Source: a virus
Reading direction: 5' to 3' (one strand)
Length of the DNA: 26,329 nt
Virus record (IMG/VR): IMGVR_UViG_3300032081_000195
Location: 1-26,329 of that record
In this document: in pieces, positions 15,733-22,175 of the stretch
How positions within the stretch are numbered: position 1 is the stretch's first letter
Layout of the letters: every line of letters starts with the position of its first letter
Translations under genes and position numbers: made by a program
Notes under the pieces: generated by a model
Seen by the model: the letters and a program-made list of their open reading frames with translations, nothing else
Database searches by the model: none
What the model was told of the DNA's origin: nothing

Positions 15733-15784
15733 AGCCTTAGCTAATACTTAGCCTTAGCTCATTACTTAGCCTTAGCTAATGTTT
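15733..15784 (+). repeat. Three tandem 17-18 bp direct repeats
   Basis: Three adjoining units begin AGCCTTAGCT at 15733 (17 bases), 15750 (18) and 15768 (17), each continuing with AAT/CATT and ACTT/GTTT. The core TTAGCTAA is palindromic in the first and third units. A degenerate copy, TTAGCTTAATTCT, precedes them. The block lies between a promoter and the first early gene. It could be an operator for a repressor or iterons of a replication origin; the sequence alone does not decide. Confidence 0.75.
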
Positions 15785-15789
15785 AGTTA

Positions 15790-15824
15790 ATAGTAATAAT
15801 AATAATAATTATAATAATAATAGT
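15790..15824 (+). repeat. TAA/AAT trinucleotide tract before ninG
   Basis: An almost pure trinucleotide tract lies immediately before the GTG start at 15825. It is very AT-rich and would melt easily or form an unstructured ribosome landing zone. Slippage could change its length and so the leader. Confidence 0.6.
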
Positions 15825-16220
15825 GTGGCTAAATCTAACAGGAGTAAATTAGTAGCAAAAGCAGATAAAATTTTTTCGCAATACATCCGTACCAGGAATG
15901 CGGATAATAGAGGCTTTGTGCCTTGTTTTACCTGTGGAAAGATAGATCATTGGAAGTCGCAAGATTGTGGTCACTTTATGAGTCGCAAACATTATAACAC
16001 TAGGTGGGATCCTGATAATTGTCAAGTTCAATGCAAGGGATGTAACATCTTTAGGCACGGAGAGCAGTTCTTATTTGGCGTACACTTAGACAAGCTTTAT
16101 GGAGAGGGTAAAGCCGAAGAGCTTCATTTTAAATCTAGGCAAACAGTAAAATTAAGTCAGCAAGATTTACAAGGTATCATAGATTATTATAATTCACTTT
16201 TAGTTAAAGCTGGTGTTTAA
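15825..16220 (+). CDS. ninG: NinG-like recombination protein (Cys-rich nuclease)
   Basis: A 131-residue protein of the lambda NinG/Rap type, which resolves recombination intermediates such as Holliday junctions. It shows six cysteines (C34, C37, C48, C66, C70, C73), with blocks PCFTCGK, CGHFMSRKHYNTRWD (48-62) and NCQVQCKGCNIFRHG (65-79) that match the family's metal-binding pattern. The start is GTG at 15825: no in-frame ATG exists before the upstream stop at 15777-15779. It is shorter than lambda NinG (about 200 residues), as is common in Bacteroidota phages. It is the first gene after the early promoter and repeats. Confidence 0.85.
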   Translation: MAKSNRSKLVAKADKIFSQYIRTRNADNRGFVPCFTCGKIDHWKSQDCGHFMSRKHYNTRWDPDNCQVQCKGCNIFRHGEQFLFGVHLDKLYGEGKAEELHFKSRQTVKLSQQDLQGIIDYYNSLLVKAGV

Positions 16221-16229
16221 GCAAATATT

Positions 16230-16463
16230 ATGAAGTCATCACAAATGCATTACGATTCAGGGAAAGATTATGATATTATAGACGTATGTAAGGATTACGC
16301 TCTTAATTTTAACAGAGGTAATATCCTGAAGTATGTAGCAAGAGCTGGAAAGAAAGAAGATGAGCTTAAAGATTTGAGAAAGGCTTTAGAATATCTAGAA
16401 AGAGAGATTTCTTACTTACAAGAAAAGAAGAAAGAAGATATAAAACGTAGAATAGACAGGTAA
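16230..16463 (+). CDS. DUF3310 family protein
   Basis: A 77-residue protein with the hallmark DUF3310 pattern: HYDSGKDYDIIDVCKDYALN, then FNRGNILKYVARAGKK and a Leu-rich LRKALEYLEREI helix. The family is common in phages and is sometimes labelled nucleotide kinase, without proven function. It follows ninG by nine bases and is the last gene before a 231-base non-coding stretch. Confidence 0.88.
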   Translation: MKSSQMHYDSGKDYDIIDVCKDYALNFNRGNILKYVARAGKKEDELKDLRKALEYLEREISYLQEKKKEDIKRRIDR

Positions 16464-16499
16464 GTTCCTGGTTATTAAAATTTGTGAATAAAAAATAAG

Positions 16500-16600
16500 T
16501 GTATAATCCATTATATTTAATATATTCGCATTGAGATTGTTCGTAAATCTTAATACAATGTTAGATGGAAGAGCCAGGCATATAAGTCCTGGCTTTTTTT
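16500..16600 (+). ncRNA. Candidate small RNA: bulged hairpin plus terminator
   Basis: The non-coding stretch 16464-16694 holds two hairpins. The first pairs CATTG (16529-16533) and AGATT (16534-16538) with AATCT (16546-16550) and CAATG (16556-16560), leaving a five-base TAATA bulge on one side. The second is a terminator: AGCCAGG (16572-16578) with CCTGGCT (16588-16594) followed by seven T residues. Hairpin plus terminator with no reading frame suggests a short transcript. A possible TATAAT at 16502-16507 could start it, but it may equally be the 3' end of the ninG-DUF3310 mRNA. Confidence 0.45.
16572..16600 (+). terminator. Rho-independent terminator after the DUF3310 gene
   Basis: A seven-pair GC-rich stem with a nine-base loop, followed by a seven-T run ending at 16600. 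It separates the ninG unit from the next promoter at 16632. Confidence 0.88.
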
Positions 16601-16631
16601 GTGCCTGATAATCAGCGTTTTAAAACTTTAT

Positions 16632-16663
16632 TTTGTTTTTATCAATATTTGTTATTAACTTTG
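16632..16663 (+). promoter_or_regulatory. Bacteroidota-type promoter for the replication genes
   Basis: TTTG at 16632-16635, a 20-base spacer, and TAACTTTG at 16656-16663 match the -33/-7 consensus exactly, with the same -7 octamer as the promoter at 15665. The sequence just after it, TTACTAACATTAAAAT, is almost the same as that following the -7 box at 20062. The gene at 16695 would have a leader of about 25 bases. Confidence 0.78.
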
Positions 16664-16694
16664 CTGCATTACTAACATTAAAATTTCATACGTT

Positions 16695-17024
16695 ATGAAC
16701 GATTACAAAGTACTGAGTAGGGAAGAATCCTACTCTTTTATGGGCGGAACATCTCTTAGAGATAAAGTAGAAGCCGATTATTATGACCTGAAAGAAATAT
16801 TTGGGCCTCCATCAACAGATGATGAAGTCGGAGAAAAAGTGTCAGTAGAATGGATTTTAGACCTAGGCGATAGGTATCTTACCATATATGATTGGAAGCA
16901 TTATTCATCACATACTGCTAAGGCACATTGCAGGTCCTGGCACATAGGGGGTAGGCCTGAAGACTATATGGATGTTATTGATTTGAAGCTTTATATACTA
17001 AAAAAACTAAAATCTAAGAGATAA
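16695..17024 (+). CDS. Small early phage protein, WHIGGR type, 109 aa
   Basis: A 109-residue protein with the blocks DLKEIFGPPSTDDEV, VEWILDLGDRYLTIYDWK and WHIGGRPEDYMDVI. The combination 'FGxP...EW...IYDWK...WHIGG' recurs in early regions of many phages and is of unknown function to me. It is the first gene behind the promoter at 16632 and overlaps the following small gene by one base. No catalytic motif is visible. Confidence 0.65.
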   Translation: MNDYKVLSREESYSFMGGTSLRDKVEADYYDLKEIFGPPSTDDEVGEKVSVEWILDLGDRYLTIYDWKHYSSHTAKAHCRSWHIGGRPEDYMDVIDLKLYILKKLKSKR

Positions 17025-17179
17025 TGACACATTTAGAAGATTTAGCTAGGCTCAAAGAGTTTAGAATCGAGGCTATGGAATTACACATAGCTGCATTAGA
17101 AAGTAAAATAGCCTACCTTGAGGCGAATATCGAGGTGTTAAATAATAATAATAAATCTAATATTTATGAAAACGAGTAA
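17024..17179 (+). CDS. Short coiled-coil protein, 51 aa
   Basis: ATG at 17024 shares its A with the previous stop codon; 51 codons end at TAA 17177-17179, overlapping the next start (17166) by 14 bases. The product is one amphipathic helix with Leu and Ile at heptad positions (LEDLARLKEF, MELHIAALESKIAYLEANIE), followed by an Asn-rich tail. It could dimerise or pair with the protein encoded next. No family recognised. Confidence 0.6.
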   Translation: MTHLEDLARLKEFRIEAMELHIAALESKIAYLEANIEVLNNNNKSNIYENE

Positions 17180-17546
17180 AATCACTCACATTGAAAACAA
17201 AGGTACCTGGTCTAACGGACAAAAAACGTTTAACCGATTCCAGGTCAATTTTGCGAACGGCGACAATCCAATTTTTTTAGCTACTGGCGAATTTAAAAAA
17301 GCCGTAGGAGATGAGGTAGAATACCAAATTAAGGATTCTAAGTATAATACGGCTAAATTAGTCTATACTCAACCTCAGCAAGTACAACAAGCTTCTAGTA
17401 AAGCTCCATCAGGAAACAGAGAGCAGCTGATTATACGCCAAAGTATGGTAAAAGCAGCAGCAGATTTTCACGCTCAGAGAGGGCAAAGTGGTATCGAAGA
17501 AGTTATCAGAGATGCTCAGTTATTAATTGATTTTATAAACTTATAA
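17166..17546 (+). CDS. OB-fold-like single-stranded DNA-binding candidate
   Basis: A 126-residue protein. Residues about 1-68 form short beta strands in an OB-like order (KGTWSNGQKTFNRFQVNFANG, then VGDEVEYQI and AKLVY). A Gln/Ser/Ala linker follows (about 69-84), then a helical C-terminal domain (REQLIIRQSMVKAAADFHAQRG, EEVIRDAQLLIDFI). This architecture recurs next to exonuclease and helicase genes in flavobacterial phages, and a replication or recombination single-strand binding role is likely but inferred. It is followed after four bases by another small gene of the same set. Confidence 0.6.
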   Translation: MKTSKITHIENKGTWSNGQKTFNRFQVNFANGDNPIFLATGEFKKAVGDEVEYQIKDSKYNTAKLVYTQPQQVQQASSKAPSGNREQLIIRQSMVKAAADFHAQRGQSGIEEVIRDAQLLIDFINL

Positions 17547-17550
17547 TATT

Positions 17551-17808
17551 ATGGCAAAAGAATTCGTAGATGGAATAGTGGTAAAAAAAGCACCTAAAGA
17601 TTTCATAGTAGTAAAGCTGGGTTTTAGAGCGGCAGAGTTCGCAGATTTTCTGATAAAGAAACAGGCTCATATAGAGGCTAACAATGGATGGATTAATATA
17701 GATATCCTAAAAGCTAAATCAGACCCTGATAAGATGTATGCAAGTTTTGATGACTGGACTCCGAATAAGGTAGCAGCATCCGACCATAGTCCTGATAGGG
17801 ATTTCTAA
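17551..17808 (+). CDS. Small DNA-metabolism-associated protein, 85 aa
   Basis: An 85-residue protein with KLGFRAAEFADFLIKKQAHIEANNGWINIDILKAKSD as its core and an acidic-Trp tail (FDDWTP). Proteins with 'F..FL......GW.NI.I..s' next to single-strand binding proteins are common in phages; function unproven. It is encoded directly behind the OB-like gene and ends the operon before a terminator. Confidence 0.6.
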   Translation: MAKEFVDGIVVKKAPKDFIVVKLGFRAAEFADFLIKKQAHIEANNGWINIDILKAKSDPDKMYASFDDWTPNKVAASDHSPDRDF

Positions 17809-17828
17809 TATGGTTTTTTAATAAGATT

Positions 17829-17857
17829 AAGAGGCCGTAAAAAAGCCTCTTTTTTTT
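17829..17857 (+). terminator. Rho-independent terminator
   Basis: AAGAGGC (17829-17835) pairs with GCCTCTT (17845-17851) around a nine-base CGTAAAAAA loop and is followed by a run of T. It separates the small-gene cluster from the helicase gene at 17901; I see no clear promoter between them. Confidence 0.85.
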
Positions 17858-17900
17858 ATTTGATTTTTTTTTATAAATTAAGAACAAATAATTCTAACAG

Positions 17901-18818
17901 ATGTTAATAGATTTTAGTAAACAAATGGACAAGCTCAATGATGTAAGGAGCGGAAAGTTTAAAGAGGGTTTAAGCCTGGGCGTACCAGGTATTGATGAAT
18001 ATTTGAGATTCAAGCCTGGCAATTTTAATGTGATATTAGGTCACGCAAATGTAGGTAAGACAACAGTAGTATTATATCTGATGCTTTTATATACTATGAA
18101 GCACGGAATAAGATGGCTGGTGTTTAGTTCAGAAAATGAATCTTACAGTATTATAAAGAAGTTAATTGAGTTTATGGAGCAGCAGCCAATCAATAAGATT
18201 GACCAAGAGGTTTATAAGAAACAAGCTGCATTTATAGAATCGCATTTTAAATTTGTAGATTGTGAAGAATTATTCACTTTTGATAAGCTTCTAAAGTTGG
18301 CAGAAAATATTAAAGATGCCTGGGATTATAAAGGTTTTTTACTAGATCCTTATAATAGCCTTATAAAGAATAGAGAAGTATTGAAAGGGATTAGCTCACA
18401 CGAATATGATTATGAAGCAACATCTAGGATGAGAATGTTTTGCAAAAATAAAGGGGTTTCAATATGGCTTAATACACACGCTAGTACAGAAGCATTAAGA
18501 AAGAAGCATTCTAAGGAAGATTTTTATGCTGGTCATCCAATTCCACCTATGGCCTCAGATGTTGAGGGAGGAGGTAAATTTGTGAACAGAGCAGATGATT
18601 TCCTGGTTATTCATAGATACATACAACACCCGCAAGACTGGATGCAGAGTCATATCCACGTTAGAAAGGTTAAAGATATAGATACTGGTGGAAGACCTAC
18701 TCCAATGGATGAGCCAATTAGATTAAGGTCAATAAAGAATAATGTAGGTTTTACTGTAAATGGTAATAATCCTATCAAACCTGAAACACATAAATTTAAA
18801 GAAGAAATACCATTTTGA
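17901..18818 (+). CDS. DnaB/RecA-type replicative helicase ATPase
   Basis: A 305-residue RecA-fold ATPase. Walker A is GHANVGKTT (residues 47-55), a catalytic Glu candidate is in SSENE (76-80), Walker B ends in D149 of GFLLDP, and H193 in LNTHAS resembles the gamma-phosphate sensor of DnaB-like helicases. It lacks the N-terminal domain of full DnaB (about 450 residues), so it is a core-only helicase or related loader as seen in other Bacteroidota phages. It probably unwinds DNA at the phage fork. The stop overlaps the next start as TTGA. An alternative is a RecA/RadA-like recombinase. Confidence 0.8.
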   Translation: MLIDFSKQMDKLNDVRSGKFKEGLSLGVPGIDEYLRFKPGNFNVILGHANVGKTTVVLYLMLLYTMKHGIRWLVFSSENESYSIIKKLIEFMEQQPINKIDQEVYKKQAAFIESHFKFVDCEELFTFDKLLKLAENIKDAWDYKGFLLDPYNSLIKNREVLKGISSHEYDYEATSRMRMFCKNKGVSIWLNTHASTEALRKKHSKEDFYAGHPIPPMASDVEGGGKFVNRADDFLVIHRYIQHPQDWMQSHIHVRKVKDIDTGGRPTPMDEPIRLRSIKNNVGFTVNGNNPIKPETHKFKEEIPF

Positions 18819-19312
18819 GAATATTAGAATTATTATCGGCTAAACACGAAACCTGGGTTGAGATTACTATGACCTTTGGCCTGGATAAAATGTCAGCCGA
18901 AGATATAGTTCAAAATATGTATATCAAGATTCATACCTGGTCTGAAAAGAATAAAGACAAGCAAAGCATAATGTTTAATGAAAATGAGGTTAATTATTAT
19001 TTCGTTTTTAAGACTCTAAGGAGTTTATTTTATGATTATACTAGAAAGGTTAGCAGAAGAACGAAGTACGTAGAGAGCGTAACTGAGCCATTATCTGAGG
19101 AATATATATACGATACAATCGACATTGAAATTAAAGAAGCTCATATTAAGAATGTAATTGATAAACTGCATTGGTATGATAAAAAAGTTTTTCAGTTAGT
19201 TTATAAAGAGAATATTTCTATGCTCCAGCTGAGTGAAATGACAGGGATAAGTTATTATTCCATTTATAGAACAATTCAGAAAGTTAAAAGGAAAATAAAA
19301 AATAATATATGA
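18815..19312 (+). CDS. Sigma-70-like factor (region 2 and 4 type)
   Basis: A 165-residue protein. Residues 20-60 (DKMSAEDIVQNMYIKIHTW) resemble sigma region 2, and the C-terminal part from about 120, ending LQLSEMTGISYYSIYRTIQKVKRKI, is a helix-turn-helix like sigma region 4. It starts at TTG 18815, coupled to the helicase stop (TTGA). The next in-frame ATG would remove the first 18 residues, whose ILELLSAKHETWV pattern looks native. Such proteins could direct polymerase to phage promoters; the late motif at 6108, 7285 and 10219 is a candidate target. Whether it is a true sigma or only a DNA-binding regulator is not settled by sequence. Confidence 0.72.
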   Translation: MRILELLSAKHETWVEITMTFGLDKMSAEDIVQNMYIKIHTWSEKNKDKQSIMFNENEVNYYFVFKTLRSLFYDYTRKVSRRTKYVESVTEPLSEEYIYDTIDIEIKEAHIKNVIDKLHWYDKKVFQLVYKENISMLQLSEMTGISYYSIYRTIQKVKRKIKNNI

Positions 19313-19473
19313 GATTAGGAGATTTAGTATTTTATATCACAAAATATACTGGTATAAACTGGGTTGTAAAGTCAGTAAGTAAAATGCTGGGCGTTGATTG
19401 TGGATGCGAACAAAGAAGACAAGACTGGAATAACTTAAAAATAGACAGGTATGCAAAAGCTAAAGATGAGTAA
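19309..19473 (+). CDS. Small conserved-type protein with CGCEQRR motif, 54 aa
   Basis: The ATG at 19309 overlaps the sigma-like stop (ATGA) and the frame ends with TAA at 19471-19473, overlapping the next gene. The product, beginning MRLGDLVFYITKYTGINWVV, has a helical hydrophobic N-terminus and a VDCGCEQRRQDWNNLKI C-terminus with two cysteines. I recognise this 'YTGI...DCGC..R...N' pattern as a widespread small protein in phages; function unknown. Confidence 0.65.
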   Translation: MRLGDLVFYITKYTGINWVVKSVSKMLGVDCGCEQRRQDWNNLKIDRYAKAKDE

Positions 19474-19663
19474 AGAAGATTATGAGGATTGGACAAAGTT
19501 CAGGAGTAAGGTAAGTTCTAGAATGGAAAAACAAGAGATAGATCTCCTGGTTAATTTACACGCAAAGTATAAGAATCACAGAGTGTATTATCCGTGTACC
19601 TGTTCACCTAAGATTTATAATCGTTGGATATCTGACTTAAATGATATATATGAAGGTAGATGA
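19451..19663 (+). CDS. Small phage protein with CTCSP motif, 70 aa
   Basis: A 70-residue helical, charged protein whose C-terminus reads YPCTCSPKIYNRWISDLNDI. A 'His-Ala-Lys-Tyr ... C-x-C-S-P-K' arrangement with two Cys and two His could bind zinc; that is inference. An alternative start at 19466 would remove five residues and reduce the overlap with the upstream gene from 23 to 8 bases. Overlap with the following gene is also 23 bases. Family recurrent in flavobacterial phages, unknown role. Confidence 0.6.
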   Translation: MQKLKMSKEDYEDWTKFRSKVSSRMEKQEIDLLVNLHAKYKNHRVYYPCTCSPKIYNRWISDLNDIYEGR

Positions 19664-20057
19664 TATTCATAAGTGGGAAAAGGCAGTTGTAATGATTTTA
19701 AATTTAGATGGATGGAAGTTAGAACATACTGGCGATGGGATGGAATGGTATGATGCAAAAGGTAAGACACCTAAAGGACACGACTGCGTTATAGAGATGA
19801 AATTTAGGAATAAGCATTATCCTGAAAAAATGCTAGAAAAAGATAAATTAGAAAGGCTTTTAAGCCTGGGGGTAGTAGCTATTTATTTTGTAGCTGATTC
19901 TAAGGGTAATTATATGTACTGGTTAAATAACTTGAAATTACCTGAGCCAGTTCAATTATATTGTCCTGAAACAACATTGTGGAATAGCAGGAAAGTAAAA
20001 AAGGATTGCTACCTATTAGATGAGAAAGATGCAGTAGTTATTAACATTAATGAATAA
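19641..20057 (+). CDS. PD-(D/E)XK nuclease-like protein
   Basis: A 138-residue protein. Residues 37-56 (YDAKGKTPKGHDCVIEMKFR) form the core of a PD-(D/E)XK nuclease: D48 followed by E52-x-K54, after a Trp-Glu-Trp-rich strand. The segment PEKMLEKDKLERLL (61-74) is the usual helix, and VVAIYFVADSKGNYMYW (78-94) continues the sheet. A Holliday junction or branched DNA nuclease role in phage recombination is plausible. An ATG at 19650 may be the true start. It overlaps the upstream gene by 23 bases. Confidence 0.7.
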   Translation: MIYMKVDDIHKWEKAVVMILNLDGWKLEHTGDGMEWYDAKGKTPKGHDCVIEMKFRNKHYPEKMLEKDKLERLLSLGVVAIYFVADSKGNYMYWLNNLKLPEPVQLYCPETTLWNSRKVKKDCYLLDEKDAVVININE

Positions 20058-20061
20058 TTAC

Positions 20062-20069
20062 TATCTTTG
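20062..20069 (+). promoter_or_regulatory. Probable Bacteroidota-type promoter, -7 box only
   Basis: TATCTTTG matches TAnnTTTG and is followed by TTTTACTAACATAAAATAATT, nearly the same leader as after the promoter at 16632. The -33 position (20038-20041) reads TTAT in place of TTTG, so this promoter would be weaker or activator-dependent. Confidence 0.55.
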
Positions 20070-20093
20070 TTTTACTAACATAAAATAATTAAG

Positions 20094-20411
20094 ATGAGCG
20101 AACAAAATTATCTAAAAATTAGATTACTGGAAGATATAGAGCATTCGGCTGACTTTCAGATGATGGGAGAGCTACTGATTAAGTGGTCAAAGAAGTCTGA
20201 GAATACTGAATTAAAAGAGTTTAGTATGGCCTTTAATAAGATGTTCTTTTATATACATAATCTTCAAAGCTGGAGAGATAATTCTCATAAGGCTATGTCA
20301 CAATATAGGCAGGATAAGCTTAGGGCAGTTACTAGAGCACGTAAGTCTGAGCTTAAAATAAAAAGACTTGAAAAAGAATTAGAGAAATTAAAAAGTATAG
20401 TTAATTTATAG
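20094..20411 (+). CDS. Coiled-coil early protein, 105 aa
   Basis: A 105-residue helical protein. The second half (about 60-105) is rich in Lys/Arg and Leu with heptad spacing (DKLRAVTRARKSELKIKRLEKELEKL), a basic coiled coil. The first half has HSADFQMMGELLIKW, a possible small helical domain. No motif gives a function. It precedes the exonuclease gene, behind its own promoter-like -7 box. It may be an accessory subunit of the replication or recombination machinery, by position only. Confidence 0.6.
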   Translation: MSEQNYLKIRLLEDIEHSADFQMMGELLIKWSKKSENTELKEFSMAFNKMFFYIHNLQSWRDNSHKAMSQYRQDKLRAVTRARKSELKIKRLEKELEKLKSIVNL

Positions 20412-20417
20412 GCTAAA

Positions 20418-20439
20418 GCTCCTGGCCTTTAACAGGAGT
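20418..20439 (+). terminator. Intercistronic hairpin before the exonuclease gene
   Basis: CTCCTG (20419-20424) pairs with CAGGAG (20433-20438) around an eight-base loop. Only T-poor sequence follows at once, with TTTTT about 15 bases later, so it is a weak terminator or an mRNA-processing or stability hairpin. The loop side also contains GGCC, which allows an alternative pairing with GGC at 20411. Confidence 0.4.
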
Positions 20440-20458
20440 ATTATTTAACATTTTTATT

Positions 20459-21253
20459 ATGAGTAACACAATTCAATTATTAGATGGCTCTCAACACAGT
20501 CACAAAGATTTATTAGAGAAAATGCAAGATGATTCATTTTATTATGGAGAGTTGAGCAAACTGGCTTTGAGTTCCAGTTCTGTAAAAGACTTATTAGATA
20601 GTCCTAAAACATATAAGTTTAAGCAGAAAATCGAGCAAAAAGAATCTCAACCTTTAAGAGATGGCTGGTTATTTCACACGGCAATATTAGAGCCGCACGT
20701 ATTCGAGTCGCAAATATTTATAGATGTTCAAAGCAAGAATACAAAGAAGTATAAAGAGGCCGTAGCAGAACACGGCAAGGTTTTCACTATAAAAGAGAAG
20801 AACCAAGCAGAGAGGTTAGCTGATGCATTCCTGAGGACTGAAATGAGTCTAAAGTATTTAGGTAATTCAGAGTTCGAGGTACCAGCTATTGGATATGTAG
20901 ATGGTTATCCTTTCAGAGGTAAGGCCGATGTCCTGGGTGCTATTCCTAGTTATGCTGGTAGAAGAATTGTAGATTTAAAGACTACAAATGATATAGGCGG
21001 CTTTCATTATAGCTGCAAGAAATATCACTACGATTGTCAAGTTTACATATATTGCAACTTATTCAATGTACCTTACCAAGAGTTTAAGTTCCTGGTTATT
21101 GATAAAGGTAATTTAGAAATGGCTTTAGCACATTGTTCTGAAGAGTTTTATCTATCAGGTCAAGCAAAGGTTAGAGAGGCGATTTCTAAGTATAAGGCTT
21201 TCTTTCAAGATGGTGCAGATTTAGATAACTATTATAGAGAATTTACATTATGA
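20459..21253 (+). CDS. RecB-like PD-(D/E)XK exonuclease (PDDEXK_12 type)
   Basis: A 264-residue phage recombination exonuclease resembling the PDDEXK_12/DUF3799 family. Motifs are H73 in LFHTAILEP (71-79), G154-K-A-D157 (second catalytic acid), D172-L-K174 in RRIVDLKTT, and the Gln helix HYDCQVYIYCN (190-200). Such enzymes resect double-stranded DNA to produce 3' overhangs for annealing by a RecT-type protein. No RecT is visible here, but the OB-like protein at 17166 may act with it. The product overlaps the GP88-like gene as ATGA. Confidence 0.85.
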   Translation: MSNTIQLLDGSQHSHKDLLEKMQDDSFYYGELSKLALSSSSVKDLLDSPKTYKFKQKIEQKESQPLRDGWLFHTAILEPHVFESQIFIDVQSKNTKKYKEAVAEHGKVFTIKEKNQAERLADAFLRTEMSLKYLGNSEFEVPAIGYVDGYPFRGKADVLGAIPSYAGRRIVDLKTTNDIGGFHYSCKKYHYDCQVYIYCNLFNVPYQEFKFLVIDKGNLEMALAHCSEEFYLSGQAKVREAISKYKAFFQDGADLDNYYREFTL

Positions 21254-21873
21254 AATTTTTAAGAAAAACAAAATACTATGATGGCGTGGTTTATGAGTGG
21301 AATTTACCAAGTGGTTTTAGTTGTCCATCGGCTTTAGAGTGTTTAGTTAGAGTGGATAGGAAAACAGGAAAGTTTGATAATAGGAGTAATGCTTATAGAT
21401 GTTATTCGGCTATGCAAGAAAGGTTTCCTGCAGTTCGTGAACATAGGTGGAAAAACTTTGATTATTTAAGAAATGGTGGCGTACCAAAAATACCAAATAA
21501 GGCAAAACATATAAGAATACATATGAGTGGTGATTTTTATTCCCAAGATTATTTTGATATGTGGCTAAAAATATGTGAACAACACAAAGAAGTTGAGTTT
21601 TGGGCGTACACTAAAAGCGTTAATTATTGGGTAAATAGATTAAACGAAATACCAAGTAATTTAGTTTTAACTGCGAGTAGAGGTGGCAAATTTGATAGTT
21701 TAATTGAAAAACACAATCTTAAAAATGTTGAAATAATAAAAACAAAAGAACAAGCTAATGGAAGACCAATAGATAAAAACGACGACCAAGCAAGGATACC
21801 AAATATAAACTTTTGCTTATTAGACAATTTTGCTAAAAAAGAAGAACTAAATTATGGGAATAAAACCAACTAA
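21250..21873 (+). CDS. GP88-like protein, possible radical-SAM-type barrel
   Basis: A 207-residue protein resembling mycobacteriophage gene product 88. It has three conserved-looking cysteines in the N-terminal quarter (C25 and C31 in SCPSALEC, C51 in RCYSA). Blocks IRIHMSGDFYSQDYFDMWL (about 88-106) and VEFWAYTKSVNYWVNRLNEIPSN-type (about 115-137) suggest a (beta/alpha) barrel related to radical SAM proteins. This family label and cluster binding are inference. It lacks any CCTGG, and the codon pattern differs from its neighbours, which hints at separate acquisition with the next gene. It starts in an ATGA overlap with the exonuclease. Confidence 0.65.
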   Translation: MKFLRKTKYYDGVVYEWNLPSGFSCPSALECLVRVDRKTGKFDNRSNAYRCYSAMQERFPAVREHRWKNFDYLRNGGVPKIPNKAKHIRIHMSGDFYSQDYFDMWLKICEQHKEVEFWAYTKSVNYWVNRLNEIPSNLVLTASRGGKFDSLIEKHNLKNVEIIKTKEQANGRPIDKNDDQARIPNINFCLLDNFAKKEELNYGNKTN

Positions 21874-22171
21874 AACATTCACAGATGAAAAAGGTAATTG
21901 GTGGATTGAGTTTAATTCTGATGAATTGAAAAAAGCATTAGATAAATATAAACAAAATCGTAATAAATATTCACAGTTTGAAGATGAAAAAAACAATAAA
22001 GATATGGAACAAAAACCTTTTAAACTAACAGTACAACATTGGGATACGATAATAACTATTGAAAAAGACCATTCAGATGTTGATATGGAAGAACTACACG
22101 AAATGTGGTTGAGTATGGTTAAAGCTATGGGTTTTTTTCCTGATGTTATAAAAGAGTTTTACAAGGAATAA
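21854..22171 (+). CDS. Small unknown early protein, 105 aa
   Basis: A 105-residue protein in two parts: an N-terminal part with WWIEFNSDELKKALDKY, and a C-terminal part from about residue 51 (MEQKPFKLTVQHWDTIITIEKDHSDVDMEELHEMW) that looks like an independent small domain. An internal ATG at 22004 could start that second part on its own. It overlaps the GP88-like gene by 20 bases. Followed by the structured RNA candidate. No family name offered. Confidence 0.55.
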   Translation: MGIKPTKTFTDEKGNWWIEFNSDELKKALDKYKQNRNKYSQFEDEKNNKDMEQKPFKLTVQHWDTIITIEKDHSDVDMEELHEMWLSMVKAMGFFPDVIKEFYKE

Positions 22172-22175
22172 TTTT

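Noticed and set aside
15733-15784. Tandem repeats as a CRISPR array
   Set aside because: Units adjoin with no spacers, are too short, and no cas genes are near.
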